From Bacillota bacterium (lineage in GTDB: Bacteria; Bacillota; Sulfobacillia; Sulfobacillales; Sulfobacillaceae), in assembly GCA_021799435.1 (NCBI GenBank), contig JAJZAN010000005.1:20042-84041 (forward strand): 64,000 bases of DNA, given 5' to 3'. The notes below the pieces were generated by a model, which was not told the origin of the DNA, ran no database searches, and saw nothing but the letters and a program-made list of their open reading frames with translations. Positions 46,520 to 54,723 of this stretch are shown in pieces. A program made the position numbers and the translations under genes. Positions within the stretch are counted from its first letter, which is position 1. Each line of letters begins with the position of its first letter.

Positions 46520-47182
46520 ATGAGCCAATTTAGTACGCGTGACCGCCGCACTCTACGGGAGATGTTGCATCCACTGCCGCGTCCAGTCGAAGTCTGGGCC
46601 TTCGCCGGACCGGACAGTCCCACCGACGCCACCAACTGGCTGTACGAACTGGCCGAAATCACAGCAGGTCGGATCGGCGTCACCGTCTTCTCCGACGCAG
46701 CGGCCCTGGCTTCGACCATGGGAGTGGTCGCGCGACCTTCCTTCCGCGTGGTGGGTGCCGGCGGAGAAGTCGCGCCGCTCGACATTGTGGGGATTCCTAC
46801 AGGCTATCAATTTGGGGCGTTTGTGCAGCTCGTCATGGCACTCGCCAAGAACAAGAGCCAGCTGCCCCATAACCGCAGCAGTGCCGTGAAGAACGTGCCG
46901 CAAGACACCGTCATGGAAATTTGGGTGACACCAACCTGCCCGCACTCCCCTCAACTGGTCCGTCTGGCCGAGGATTACGCGTTGGCCAATCCGGCCCGTC
47001 TGTTCGTGCGCGTGATTGACGCCATCCAGTATGCCGAGATGGTGCCGGAAGGTGTGGAGGCCGTGCCTCATCTGCGCCTTTTTCAGGACGGTGAACTGGT
47101 CGGGGAGCGGACCGGCATGACGCCCGCCGGTGACCTGTGGCGGATGATTCAGCGGGGACGCAAGGGGGATGGCAAACAATGA
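46520..47182 (+). CDS. PDO/glutaredoxin-like double-thioredoxin-fold protein with degenerate active sites
   Basis: MEIWVTPTCPHSPQLVRLAEDYALANPARLFVRVIDAIQYAEMVPEGVEAVPHLRLFQDGELVGERTGM; first domain lacks CxxC. Confidence 0.7.
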   Translation: MSQFSTRDRRTLREMLHPLPRPVEVWAFAGPDSPTDATNWLYELAEITAGRIGVTVFSDAAALASTMGVVARPSFRVVGAGGEVAPLDIVGIPTGYQFGAFVQLVMALAKNKSQLPHNRSSAVKNVPQDTVMEIWVTPTCPHSPQLVRLAEDYALANPARLFVRVIDAIQYAEMVPEGVEAVPHLRLFQDGELVGERTGMTPAGDLWRMIQRGRKGDGKQ

Positions 47183-48024
47183 TGGAGGTTTTGCGGACTA
47201 TTGATGGGATGCGCCGGTGGAATCGCCAGTCCACCGGCACGATTGGGTTGGTGCCTACCATGGGTGCTCTGCACGAGGGCCACCTCAGTCTGGTGCGAGC
47301 CTCTGTCAAGAAGGCCGACCGCACGGTGGTGTCGGTGTTCGTCAACCCCTTGCAATTTGGCGCCAACGAGGACTTGTCGGCGTACCCTCGCACCTTCGAA
47401 CAGGACTTGGCCCTCTTAAAAGCTGCGGGGGCCGATGCGGTGTTTTATCCCAGCGTGGAGGAGATGTACCCCCGTGGGGAAAGCCTCACCCGGGTATCCG
47501 TGGGAACCATGGGACAAGTGCTGTGCGGCCGCACTCGGCCCATCCATTTTGAGGGCGTCGCCACTGTGGTGATAAAGCTCCTCAATATCGTCGCACCGGA
47601 CTATGCATTTTTCGGCGAAAAAGATTGGCAGCAGCTGGCGGTAATCCGCCGCATGGTGGACGACCTGAACGTGCCCGTCACGGTGGTCGGCGTCCCCACC
47701 GTGCGGGAGACCAGCGGTCTCGCCTTGTCCTCGCGCAATCAGTACCTCTCCTCCGAGGAGCGTGGCTTGGCAGCGAATCTTTCTCGCGCGCTGCGGTTGG
47801 GATTAAGCCGCTATGAGGCGGGTGAGCGAAGCCGGGACGCCATTCGCGACGCCATCCGGCGGGAACTGCAAGAGCACGGACTGGAACCTGAATACGTCGA
47901 ACTGGTGGACCCTGACACCCTGGACACGGCTCCCCAGGTCTTGGACCGTCCTGCCGTGGCCGCTTTGGCAGTGCGCATCGGCCGCGCGCGGCTGATCGAC
48001 AACCTTATGCTAGGTCAAAACTAG
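47179..48024 (+). CDS. panC: Pantoate--beta-alanine ligase
   Basis: TIGLVPTMGALHEGHLSLVRAS, VSVFVNPLQFGANEDLSAYPR, FGEKDWQQLAVIRRMV, SGLALSSRNQYLS. Confidence 0.95.
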   Translation: MMEVLRTIDGMRRWNRQSTGTIGLVPTMGALHEGHLSLVRASVKKADRTVVSVFVNPLQFGANEDLSAYPRTFEQDLALLKAAGADAVFYPSVEEMYPRGESLTRVSVGTMGQVLCGRTRPIHFEGVATVVIKLLNIVAPDYAFFGEKDWQQLAVIRRMVDDLNVPVTVVGVPTVRETSGLALSSRNQYLSSEERGLAANLSRALRLGLSRYEAGERSRDAIRDAIRRELQEHGLEPEYVELVDPDTLDTAPQVLDRPAVAALAVRIGRARLIDNLMLGQN

Positions 48025-48066
48025 TCCTCCTCGGCATATACTCCCAGGACAAAGGGGGAGGACGCC

Positions 48067-48669
48067 GTGGTTAACGTGGTCTGGCTGGTCCTGATTGTGG
48101 GCGGCATTGTGATATCGGGGCTGCACCACACGATGTTGCCGGTTACCGAGGCCATCGTCACTGGGACTGAGAAGGCCGTGGAAGTGGCATTCGGGTTTAT
48201 CGGCATTATGGCGTTGTGGCTGGGCGTGGCGCGCATTGCAGAAGAAAGCGGATTAATGCGCGGATTCTCGAAATTGCTCGCGCCGATCGTGTCCCGTCTG
48301 TTCCCGGGCATTCCCGAAGACCACCCGGCTATGGGAAACATGGTGATGAACATGGCCGCGAACATCCTTGGCATGGGCAGTGCTGCGACCCCGTTCGGTC
48401 TCAAGGCTATGGAAGAACTGCAGAAGCTGAATGATGTCAAAGACCGGGCCTCGAACAACATGATTACGTTTTTAGCCATCAACACGGCCTCCATGACGTT
48501 GGTGCCCGCTACTGTAGTGGCTCTGCGGGTGGCTGCCGGGTCCAAAAACCCCACCGTGATTGTGGGCCCCACGATTATTGCCACGTGCTTTTCCATGCTG
48601 GTGGCTATCATCGTCGACCGGATATTTCGCCACCTGTCCTCCCGAGCTGCCGATGGGGACCAGCGCTAG
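48067..48669 (+). CDS. spmA: Spore maturation protein A
   Basis: ALWLGVARIAEESGLMRGFSKLLAPIVSRLFPGIPEDHPAMGNMVMNMAANILGMGSAATPFGLKAMEELQ. Confidence 0.93.
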   Translation: MVNVVWLVLIVGGIVISGLHHTMLPVTEAIVTGTEKAVEVAFGFIGIMALWLGVARIAEESGLMRGFSKLLAPIVSRLFPGIPEDHPAMGNMVMNMAANILGMGSAATPFGLKAMEELQKLNDVKDRASNNMITFLAINTASMTLVPATVVALRVAAGSKNPTVIVGPTIIATCFSMLVAIIVDRIFRHLSSRAADGDQR

Positions 48670-49202
48670 TGGTATAGCCAATGGGACAGCACAATCGCCG
48701 CCACAAATCCGGCTAAGTCTCCGATGAGCGCCACAGTCAGCGCGTAGCGGGTCTTGCGAACAGCGACTGATCCAAAGTAGAGAGTAATCACGTAGAAGGT
48801 GGTGTCGGTACTGCCCTGCAAGGTGGAGGCCAACTTGCCTACAAAGGAGTCCGCGCCGGCATGCTGCAGGATGCCCGTGGTAATGCCCAGGGCAGCGCCC
48901 CCTGAGAGGGGCCGCACCAGAATGAGCGGCACGACCGGTGCTGGCACACCAACATAGGATAAGGGCTTGGCCAGGAAGTTAATGACCGCGTCCAGCGCGC
49001 CCGACGCCTGAAAGATGTTCAACGCGACCAGAATGCCAACCAGGAACGGGATCATCCGCACGGCCATTTTAAAGCCTTCCTCGGCACCTTCCACAAAGAC
49101 ATCATAAATTTTGACGCCGCGGATCCATCCGTACAATGGAATCACGCCGATTAAAAACGGGATTGCCCAGACGGACACGGTATCAATAACGTGGTTCAGC
49201 AT
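48666..49202 (-). CDS. spmB: Spore maturation protein B
   Basis: IPFLIGVIPLYGWIRGVKIYDVFVEGAEEGFKMAVRMIPFLVGILVAL...VRPLSGGAALGITTGILQHAGADSFVGKLASTLQGSTDTTFYVITLYFGSVAVRKTRYAL. Confidence 0.93.
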   Translation of the reverse strand: MLNHVIDTVSVWAIPFLIGVIPLYGWIRGVKIYDVFVEGAEEGFKMAVRMIPFLVGILVALNIFQASGALDAVINFLAKPLSYVGVPAPVVPLILVRPLSGGAALGITTGILQHAGADSFVGKLASTLQGSTDTTFYVITLYFGSVAVRKTRYALTVALIGDLAGFVAAIVLSHWLYH

Positions 49203-49348
49203 TTGTCCTCCCCCGGACGTTAGGCGTTACCCGGCGCCAGTGCTCCTGGTATACTGATCGCACGCCGGTCAAATGCTAAAGTTTGGATTGCAAGGCCTGT
49301 CTCAAGATATGAGCAGGACAGGCGATTGATGATCAAGGGAGGACATTC

Positions 49349-49810
49349 ATGAGCATCTCCGCACGTCTCAACGAACTGGGCCTAGTCCTACCGGAGCCGC
49401 CGAAGGCGGTGGCTGCGTACATACCAGCACTTATTACGGGAAATTTGTGTTTCACGGCTGGCCAGCTGCCTTTGAAGGACGGCAGGTTGGTGGCCGAAGG
49501 CCGCGTGGGCGCCGACGTCACGCCTGAGGATGCCTATCAAGCCGCCCGCCAGTCTGCCTTGAACGCCATCAGCGTGGCGGCACAGGCGGCCGGAGGCGTG
49601 GATCGGTTAAAGCGAGTGGTTAAAGTGGTGGGATTCGTGCAGAGCGACGACGGCTTTCACGGCCAGCCAGGGGTTATTAACGGAGCCTCGGAACTTTTTG
49701 AAAGCGTCTTTGGGGAAGCTGGCCGCCACGCACGGTCCGCCGTGGGTACGAACGCGTTGCCCCTCAATGCCGCAGTCGAAGTCGAGGCCGTATTCGAGGT
49801 CGGGGAGTAG
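49349..49810 (+). CDS. RidA-family protein
   Basis: ARLNELGLVLPEPPKAVAAYIPALITGNLCFTAGQLPLKDG...AVGTNALPLNAAVEVEAVFEV. Confidence 0.88.
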   Translation: MSISARLNELGLVLPEPPKAVAAYIPALITGNLCFTAGQLPLKDGRLVAEGRVGADVTPEDAYQAARQSALNAISVAAQAAGGVDRLKRVVKVVGFVQSDDGFHGQPGVINGASELFESVFGEAGRHARSAVGTNALPLNAAVEVEAVFEVGE

Positions 49811-50677
49811 ATGTCCATCCGCGTCCAGCGTATCTTGCAGCAAGCCGGATTGGCGTCGCGCCGCGCCGCTGAGGAGTGGATTCGGGCCGGGAGGGTCACC
49901 GTCAATGGCCGCCGCATCGAATTGGGAGAATCCGCTGATCCCACCAAGGATGATATTGCCGTCGATGGAAAGCCTGTCCACTTGGAAGACAAACCGAACC
50001 TCTATTTGGCCTTGCACAAGCCTCCGGGCTACACCACCTCGTTAAAGGATCGCCACGCGGAGCACCTTATTTCGGAGCTAATCCCCCAAAAATTCGGCCG
50101 GTTGTTTCCTGTAGGACGTCTGGACCGCGACAGCGAGGGACTCATTTTGCTGACCAATGACGGGGTCACGGCTCACGCCTTGATGCACCCCTCCAAAGGA
50201 ATCACCAAAGTCTATGAAGTGTGGGTGGAAGGGGTGCCGCGCAAAAGCCATTTGGAGAGAATGCGCCGCGGGATTATGCTGGACGATGGTCTGGCACAGG
50301 CCGACCGTGTAGACGTGGTGAAGAAGGCCGAAGGTCGAACACTGCTGCGCATTGCCCTGCACGAGGGTCGAAAGCGGGAGGTCCGCCGTATTTTTGACTC
50401 GATTGGGCACCCGGTGGTTCAACTCACGCGCGTGCAGTACGGCAATATCCGTCTGGAAGGACTCGACCCGGGACGCTCTCGTCCTCTGACCAACCGCGAA
50501 GTTCGTGAGTTGAAAGCACTCTTGAGCAAGAAACAGGAAAGGACGGAATCCATCCATGAGCGACCACGATCTAGCCCAGGTGGTCAAGAGCATCGACGCG
50601 GTCAAGGCATATCAGCCACCGGACCGCGGCATTCGGTCGGCCACGCCCGCCGAAATCCAGGCCGGCCTAACCGCTGA
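49811..50677 (+). CDS. rluB: Ribosomal large subunit pseudouridine synthase (RluB-like)
   Basis: RVQRILQQAGLASRRAAEEWIRAGRVTVNG (S4), LALHKPPGYTTS, LFPVGRLDRDSEGLILLTNDG, HEGRKREVRRIFDSIGHPVVQLTRVQYG. Confidence 0.92.
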   Translation: MSIRVQRILQQAGLASRRAAEEWIRAGRVTVNGRRIELGESADPTKDDIAVDGKPVHLEDKPNLYLALHKPPGYTTSLKDRHAEHLISELIPQKFGRLFPVGRLDRDSEGLILLTNDGVTAHALMHPSKGITKVYEVWVEGVPRKSHLERMRRGIMLDDGLAQADRVDVVKKAEGRTLLRIALHEGRKREVRRIFDSIGHPVVQLTRVQYGNIRLEGLDPGRSRPLTNREVRELKALLSKKQERTESIHERPRSSPGGQEHRRGQGISATGPRHSVGHARRNPGRPNR

Positions 50678-51617
50678 CGTCTATTTCGTAGGAACCCAGC
50701 AAATCCTGGATCACCTGGGTCTCAGCCAACGGAAAGTCACGGCCGAGGTTTTTGCGAATCACGCCGGCGTGCTCGCTGGTATTGACGAGGCGTTGTCACT
50801 GCTGGAACCCTTGGACGTGACCGTGGAGGCACTGGACGACGGAACCCAGGTCCATGAGAAGGATGTGGTGATGCGCATCAGCGGCCGGTATGGGGAGTTT
50901 GGCTTGTACGAGACCGCGCTGCTCGGCATTCTAGCCTCATCTTCCGGGTGGGCCAGTCGAGCCCGCGAAATCGTCGATCTCGCAGCTCCCATACCGGTTA
51001 TCTCCTTTGGTGCCCGACATGTGCATCCAGCGGTGGCGTCGGTCATGGACCGCGCCGCTCTGATTGGCGGGGCGGCGGGGGCCAGCAGCATTTTGGGGGC
51101 CCGCCAAGCAGGGGAAACCCCCTCCGGAACAATGCCCCATGCGTTGTTGTTGATGGTCGGGGATACGGTCCAAGCGGCGGAAGCTTATGACGGGATTATG
51201 CCCCCCGACGCGCCCCGGGTTGTTTTGGTTGACACGTTCAAGGATGAAGCGGAAGAAGCGCTCAGGGTCGCGTCAGCCTTGGGTTCCAAGCTGGCCGCGA
51301 TTCGGCTCGATACACCCCGCGAGCGAGGCGGCGTAACACCAGGTTTGGTCCGCGAGTTGAAGGCTCGTTTGGCCCAAGAGGGCTATCCCGACGTGGGCAT
51401 ATTTGTCTCGGGCGGTGTCACCCCAGAGCGGGTGATAGCGCTGAAAGAGGTTGGCGTGACCGGATTCGGCGTCGGGAGCTACATCGCAGCCGCCCCGCCA
51501 CTCGACATGACCATGGACTTGAAAATGGTGGATGGCCAACCGGTGGCCAAACGCGGGCGAATCCCCGGTCTCACACCCGGTCGGGCTCTTCGTCCCCGTC
51601 TCCCGCGCGGCTCCTGA
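50556..51617 (+). CDS. Nicotinate phosphoribosyltransferase family protein
   Basis: ADVYFVGTQQILDHLGL, SFGARHVHPAVASVMDRAALIGGAAGASSILGA, GTMPHALLLMVGDTVQA, IFVSGGVTPERVIALKEVGVTGFGVGSYI. Confidence 0.88.
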   Translation: MSDHDLAQVVKSIDAVKAYQPPDRGIRSATPAEIQAGLTADVYFVGTQQILDHLGLSQRKVTAEVFANHAGVLAGIDEALSLLEPLDVTVEALDDGTQVHEKDVVMRISGRYGEFGLYETALLGILASSSGWASRAREIVDLAAPIPVISFGARHVHPAVASVMDRAALIGGAAGASSILGARQAGETPSGTMPHALLLMVGDTVQAAEAYDGIMPPDAPRVVLVDTFKDEAEEALRVASALGSKLAAIRLDTPRERGGVTPGLVRELKARLAQEGYPDVGIFVSGGVTPERVIALKEVGVTGFGVGSYIAAAPPLDMTMDLKMVDGQPVAKRGRIPGLTPGRALRPRLPRGS

Positions 51618-52683
51618 CTGCGGCCTCGAGCGACCGCCATTCGCTGTCGCCGATGAGGTGACGCACCGGGAGCACAAAGTCGAGTTGCCCGGTTTCTAAA
51701 GCTAAAGCGGTACGATGGGGAATCCCTGCGTCCAAGTTCATCCAGTCGACCAGCCGTTGTCGGGCCGCTCGGCGAGCTAAACTTTCGGTGGGCAGATGCT
51801 GTTCTAAGAGACGCATGGCGTGTTGGGGGTGCCCCGCCAGATACAGGGCGTCTGCGCGCGCCAGGTGATACGGGTCCACGTCTGGGAACGCATCCCACAA
51901 AAATCCGCTGCCATCCGGTACTGCCAAGGTGAGAGACTCCAAGGCCCTGAGCTGGCGTGCAGACGAGGAGGCCAACACGGGGCGTGGGTGAAACAACCAG
52001 CCCAGCAGAGGCGCCGCCAGCGCGATGCGATGCATAAGTCCGGCGTCGATAAGCCTCGCCATGGGAAGAGCCGGCTGCATCCAGATGAGCGCTGCACACA
52101 ACCGCGGATCGGCCGACGATAAACGTGCGCCGGATGCCCAGCGAGAAAAACCCTGCAGGAATTCGGGCACCTCCCACCAGGACGAGTGGGCCTCCGCCCA
52201 GATGCGCACCCGTGGGTCACGGGCCAGCGGGACATAATCAGCGCTCCTGACCTGCGCCAAGACGCTTGCGCCAAGCTCTGGACGATAGGGCATGCGCCAC
52301 TCCGGCGTCGCGTCCGGCACCAATTGCCAGGCAAAGGCTGCGTCCCACTGCCACACGGTATCCAAGACCCATTGCCGCACGACATCCCACGGCACTTCCG
52401 GATAGCTCAGGATTTGCCGCTCCATGTCTATCAGGAGAGCGGAAACGTGGCTGCACGGCTGGCGCCGGTCACAGGTGCAGGTTAGAGAGAGCCCTTGCTC
52501 GTCAACAGCCGCCGCTGGATGATACCGGTCTTGGTACCCACGCAGCTCGCCGGCGAACGACTGTTCTCCGTGCCTAATTCGGCGGGTAAGCCGGTCTTCA
52601 GCCAAATAGTCGCGGGCCGTCCGCTTCGTGTGGGACGGCAGTGCGTCAATGTGGTGCTGCAGCGTCTCGAGGAATGTGTCCAC
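51571..52683 (-). CDS. SWIM zinc-finger domain protein
   Basis: LSLTCTCDRRQPCSHVSALLIDMERQIL (CxCx(n)CxH); GTG start at 52683 preceded by aaggaagg. Confidence 0.75.
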   Translation of the reverse strand: MDTFLETLQHHIDALPSHTKRTARDYLAEDRLTRRIRHGEQSFAGELRGYQDRYHPAAAVDEQGLSLTCTCDRRQPCSHVSALLIDMERQILSYPEVPWDVVRQWVLDTVWQWDAAFAWQLVPDATPEWRMPYRPELGASVLAQVRSADYVPLARDPRVRIWAEAHSSWWEVPEFLQGFSRWASGARLSSADPRLCAALIWMQPALPMARLIDAGLMHRIALAAPLLGWLFHPRPVLASSSARQLRALESLTLAVPDGSGFLWDAFPDVDPYHLARADALYLAGHPQHAMRLLEQHLPTESLARRAARQRLVDWMNLDAGIPHRTALALETGQLDFVLPVRHLIGDSEWRSLEAAVRSRAGDGDEEPDRV

Positions 52684-52810
52684 CGATGCCTTCCTTCCGG
52701 GAAAACGGCGTGGACCCATTGTAGCAAAAATCCTTGAAAGTCTTGAAACTGACTCCTAATGTCGTCACAATGGGAAAGATAGCGGGGAAAACTCGAAAGG
52801 AGGAGCCCTC

Positions 52811-52966
52811 TTGGAACTGACTTGTCATGTGTGTGGACAAACTGTCACGATCGCCACGTGGAGCGAAGAGTACGAGCGCCTCAAGTCCTCCGAAGACCCG
52901 GCATATATTTGTGATGCCTGTCAGCAGAAGATTCGCTTTGACGCGCAGAACGACCAACCGCGCTAA
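52811..52966 (+). CDS. 51-aa zinc-ribbon protein (DUF2197-like)
   Basis: TTG-start ORF LELTCHVCGQTVTIATWSEEYERLKSSEDPAYICDACQQKIRFDAQNDQPR with aaaggagg RBS; two CxxC pairs. Missing from the ORF track (below length cut-off). Confidence 0.6.
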   Translation: MELTCHVCGQTVTIATWSEEYERLKSSEDPAYICDACQQKIRFDAQNDQPR

Positions 52967-52992
52967 TTCACGGAGGAGGGGCTGGGAGCAAC

Positions 52993-53370
52993 GTGATTCG
53001 GGGAATCCGGGGAGCAACCACTGTCGTGCAGGATAGTGCCGACGAAATCTTGGAGCGCACCGCAGAACTTTTACAGGCCATTGCCGAGGCCAACCAGGTC
53101 GAACCTGATGACATGGCCAGCATCTGTTTCACCCTGTCTCCCGACCTGCATGCCACGTTTCCAGCTGAAGCGGCTCGCCGGATTGGCTGGCAGTACGTAC
53201 CGGTCATCTGCATGCGCGAACTGGATGTGCCTCATGGGCTTCCCAAGACGGTGCGGGTGTTGATGCATGCCGAGACCGACAGGAGACCGCAGGATGTGCA
53301 GCACGTGTATTTGCGCGGGGCTGTGGTGCTGCGGGAAGATTTAAATCAGGATGTGGGCGCTCGTGGCTGA
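52993..53370 (+). CDS. aroH: Chorismate mutase (AroH type)
   Basis: MIRGIRGATTVVQDSADEILERTAELLQAIAEANQVEPDDMASICFTLSPDLHATFPAEAARRIGW. Confidence 0.93.
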   Translation: MIRGIRGATTVVQDSADEILERTAELLQAIAEANQVEPDDMASICFTLSPDLHATFPAEAARRIGWQYVPVICMRELDVPHGLPKTVRVLMHAETDRRPQDVQHVYLRGAVVLREDLNQDVGARG

Positions 53371-54049
53371 GCATGCGAGGGCGGGTGTGGTGGCCGTCGA
53401 CGGACCGGCTGGCGCTGGGAAGAGCACGGTAGCCCGCCAGTTGGCTGCGCAATTGGGATTTTTATATCTCGATACCGGCGCCATGTACCGTGCTCTGTCC
53501 TACAAGGCGCTGCGACTGGGCGTAGACTTGCGCGATGAGACAGCTTTGGCTGAGCTGTTGTCCGATACTGTCATTGAGCTATACCCGGCACCGGAAGGAC
53601 GGGTACGAGTGATACTGGATGGGCAGGATGTGACCGATGCATTGAGGACGCCGGAAATCAACGCCAGTGTGGCGGTGGTAGCCGGATTTCCTTCGGTGCG
53701 CACCGAAATGGTGGCACGTCAAAGGGACTTGGCCCGGCACGGCGGCGTAGTCATGGATGGCCGCGATATCGGAACCTTTGTGCTCCCGCATGCCGACGTC
53801 AAGTTCTATTTAACGGCATCCCTCGATGCCCGGGCGGACCGGCGCTATCGGGAGCTTGTGCGGATGGGATTTGACGTCGGGCTGAATCGCATTCGGGAGG
53901 AAATCCAACATCGCGACATGCTCGACTCCAGTCGGCCCTACGCCCCGTTGTCGATGGCGCCCGATGCGCTGCTTATTGACACCACTGATCTTGAGGTAGA
54001 GGAGGTCATGGCGCAGATGCTGGAGACCTGCCGCCGTCGACTGAGCTAA
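53351..54049 (+). CDS. cmk: Cytidylate kinase
   Basis: VAVDGPAGAGKSTVARQLAAQLGFLYLDTGAMYRALSYKAL; GRDIGTFVLPHADVKFYLTASLDARADRR. Confidence 0.95.
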   Translation: MWALVAEHARAGVVAVDGPAGAGKSTVARQLAAQLGFLYLDTGAMYRALSYKALRLGVDLRDETALAELLSDTVIELYPAPEGRVRVILDGQDVTDALRTPEINASVAVVAGFPSVRTEMVARQRDLARHGGVVMDGRDIGTFVLPHADVKFYLTASLDARADRRYRELVRMGFDVGLNRIREEIQHRDMLDSSRPYAPLSMAPDALLIDTTDLEVEEVMAQMLETCRRRLS

Positions 54050-54633
54050 TGTTCGGATATTGGTTTTTGTACTGGGTCGTACGCACGGCCTTCTTTTTGT
54101 ACTTCCGAGTCGAGGTGTCAGGGCTCGACAAAGTCCCGCGCTCTGGAGGCCTCATTCTCATCGCAAATCACCGGAGCGGATTTGACCCGCCTATGGTGGG
54201 GACTATTATGCACCGACCCGTACATTTCATGACCAAAGCGGAGTTGTGGCAGTATCCGTTCCTGCCATTCATATTCCGTTACGTGCAAGCCTATCCGGTA
54301 CGACGCGGGCGTCCCGATCGCCAGGCTATTCGCCACTCCTTGGAGATTCTGCACAATGGTGAGATTATTGTCTTGTTTCCAGAGGGACATCGCACGGAAA
54401 CTGGGGATCTGCAGGAAGCGCGGTCGGGCGTGGTCTTCCTGGCTCAGAAAACCGGCTGTCAATTGGTGCCCATCGGCATCAGTGGCCGGTACGGATTTCG
54501 GCGCACTATTCGTTACGTGATCGGGGACCCATTTGTCCTAGACCCGGAAATGCCCAAAAAAGACGCGCAAACGCTCGTGATGGAGAAAATTCGGGATCTT
54601 ATCAAGCAAGGGGAACAGATGGCGGCCCGATGA
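54049..54633 (+). CDS. plsC: 1-acyl-sn-glycerol-3-phosphate acyltransferase
   Basis: LILIANHRSGFDPPMVG (NHxxxxD), IVLFPEGHRTETGDLQEARSGVVFLAQKTGCQLVPIGI. Confidence 0.92.
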   Translation: MFGYWFLYWVVRTAFFLYFRVEVSGLDKVPRSGGLILIANHRSGFDPPMVGTIMHRPVHFMTKAELWQYPFLPFIFRYVQAYPVRRGRPDRQAIRHSLEILHNGEIIVLFPEGHRTETGDLQEARSGVVFLAQKTGCQLVPIGISGRYGFRRTIRYVIGDPFVLDPEMPKKDAQTLVMEKIRDLIKQGEQMAAR

Positions 54634-54723
54634 AATGGTTGGATATTCCTCCATTCCGTTGTAATATGGGGGAGAATAGCCTTTCCCCGCCTGCACTTGG
54701 GAATGGAATTTGGGAGGTCGGCA

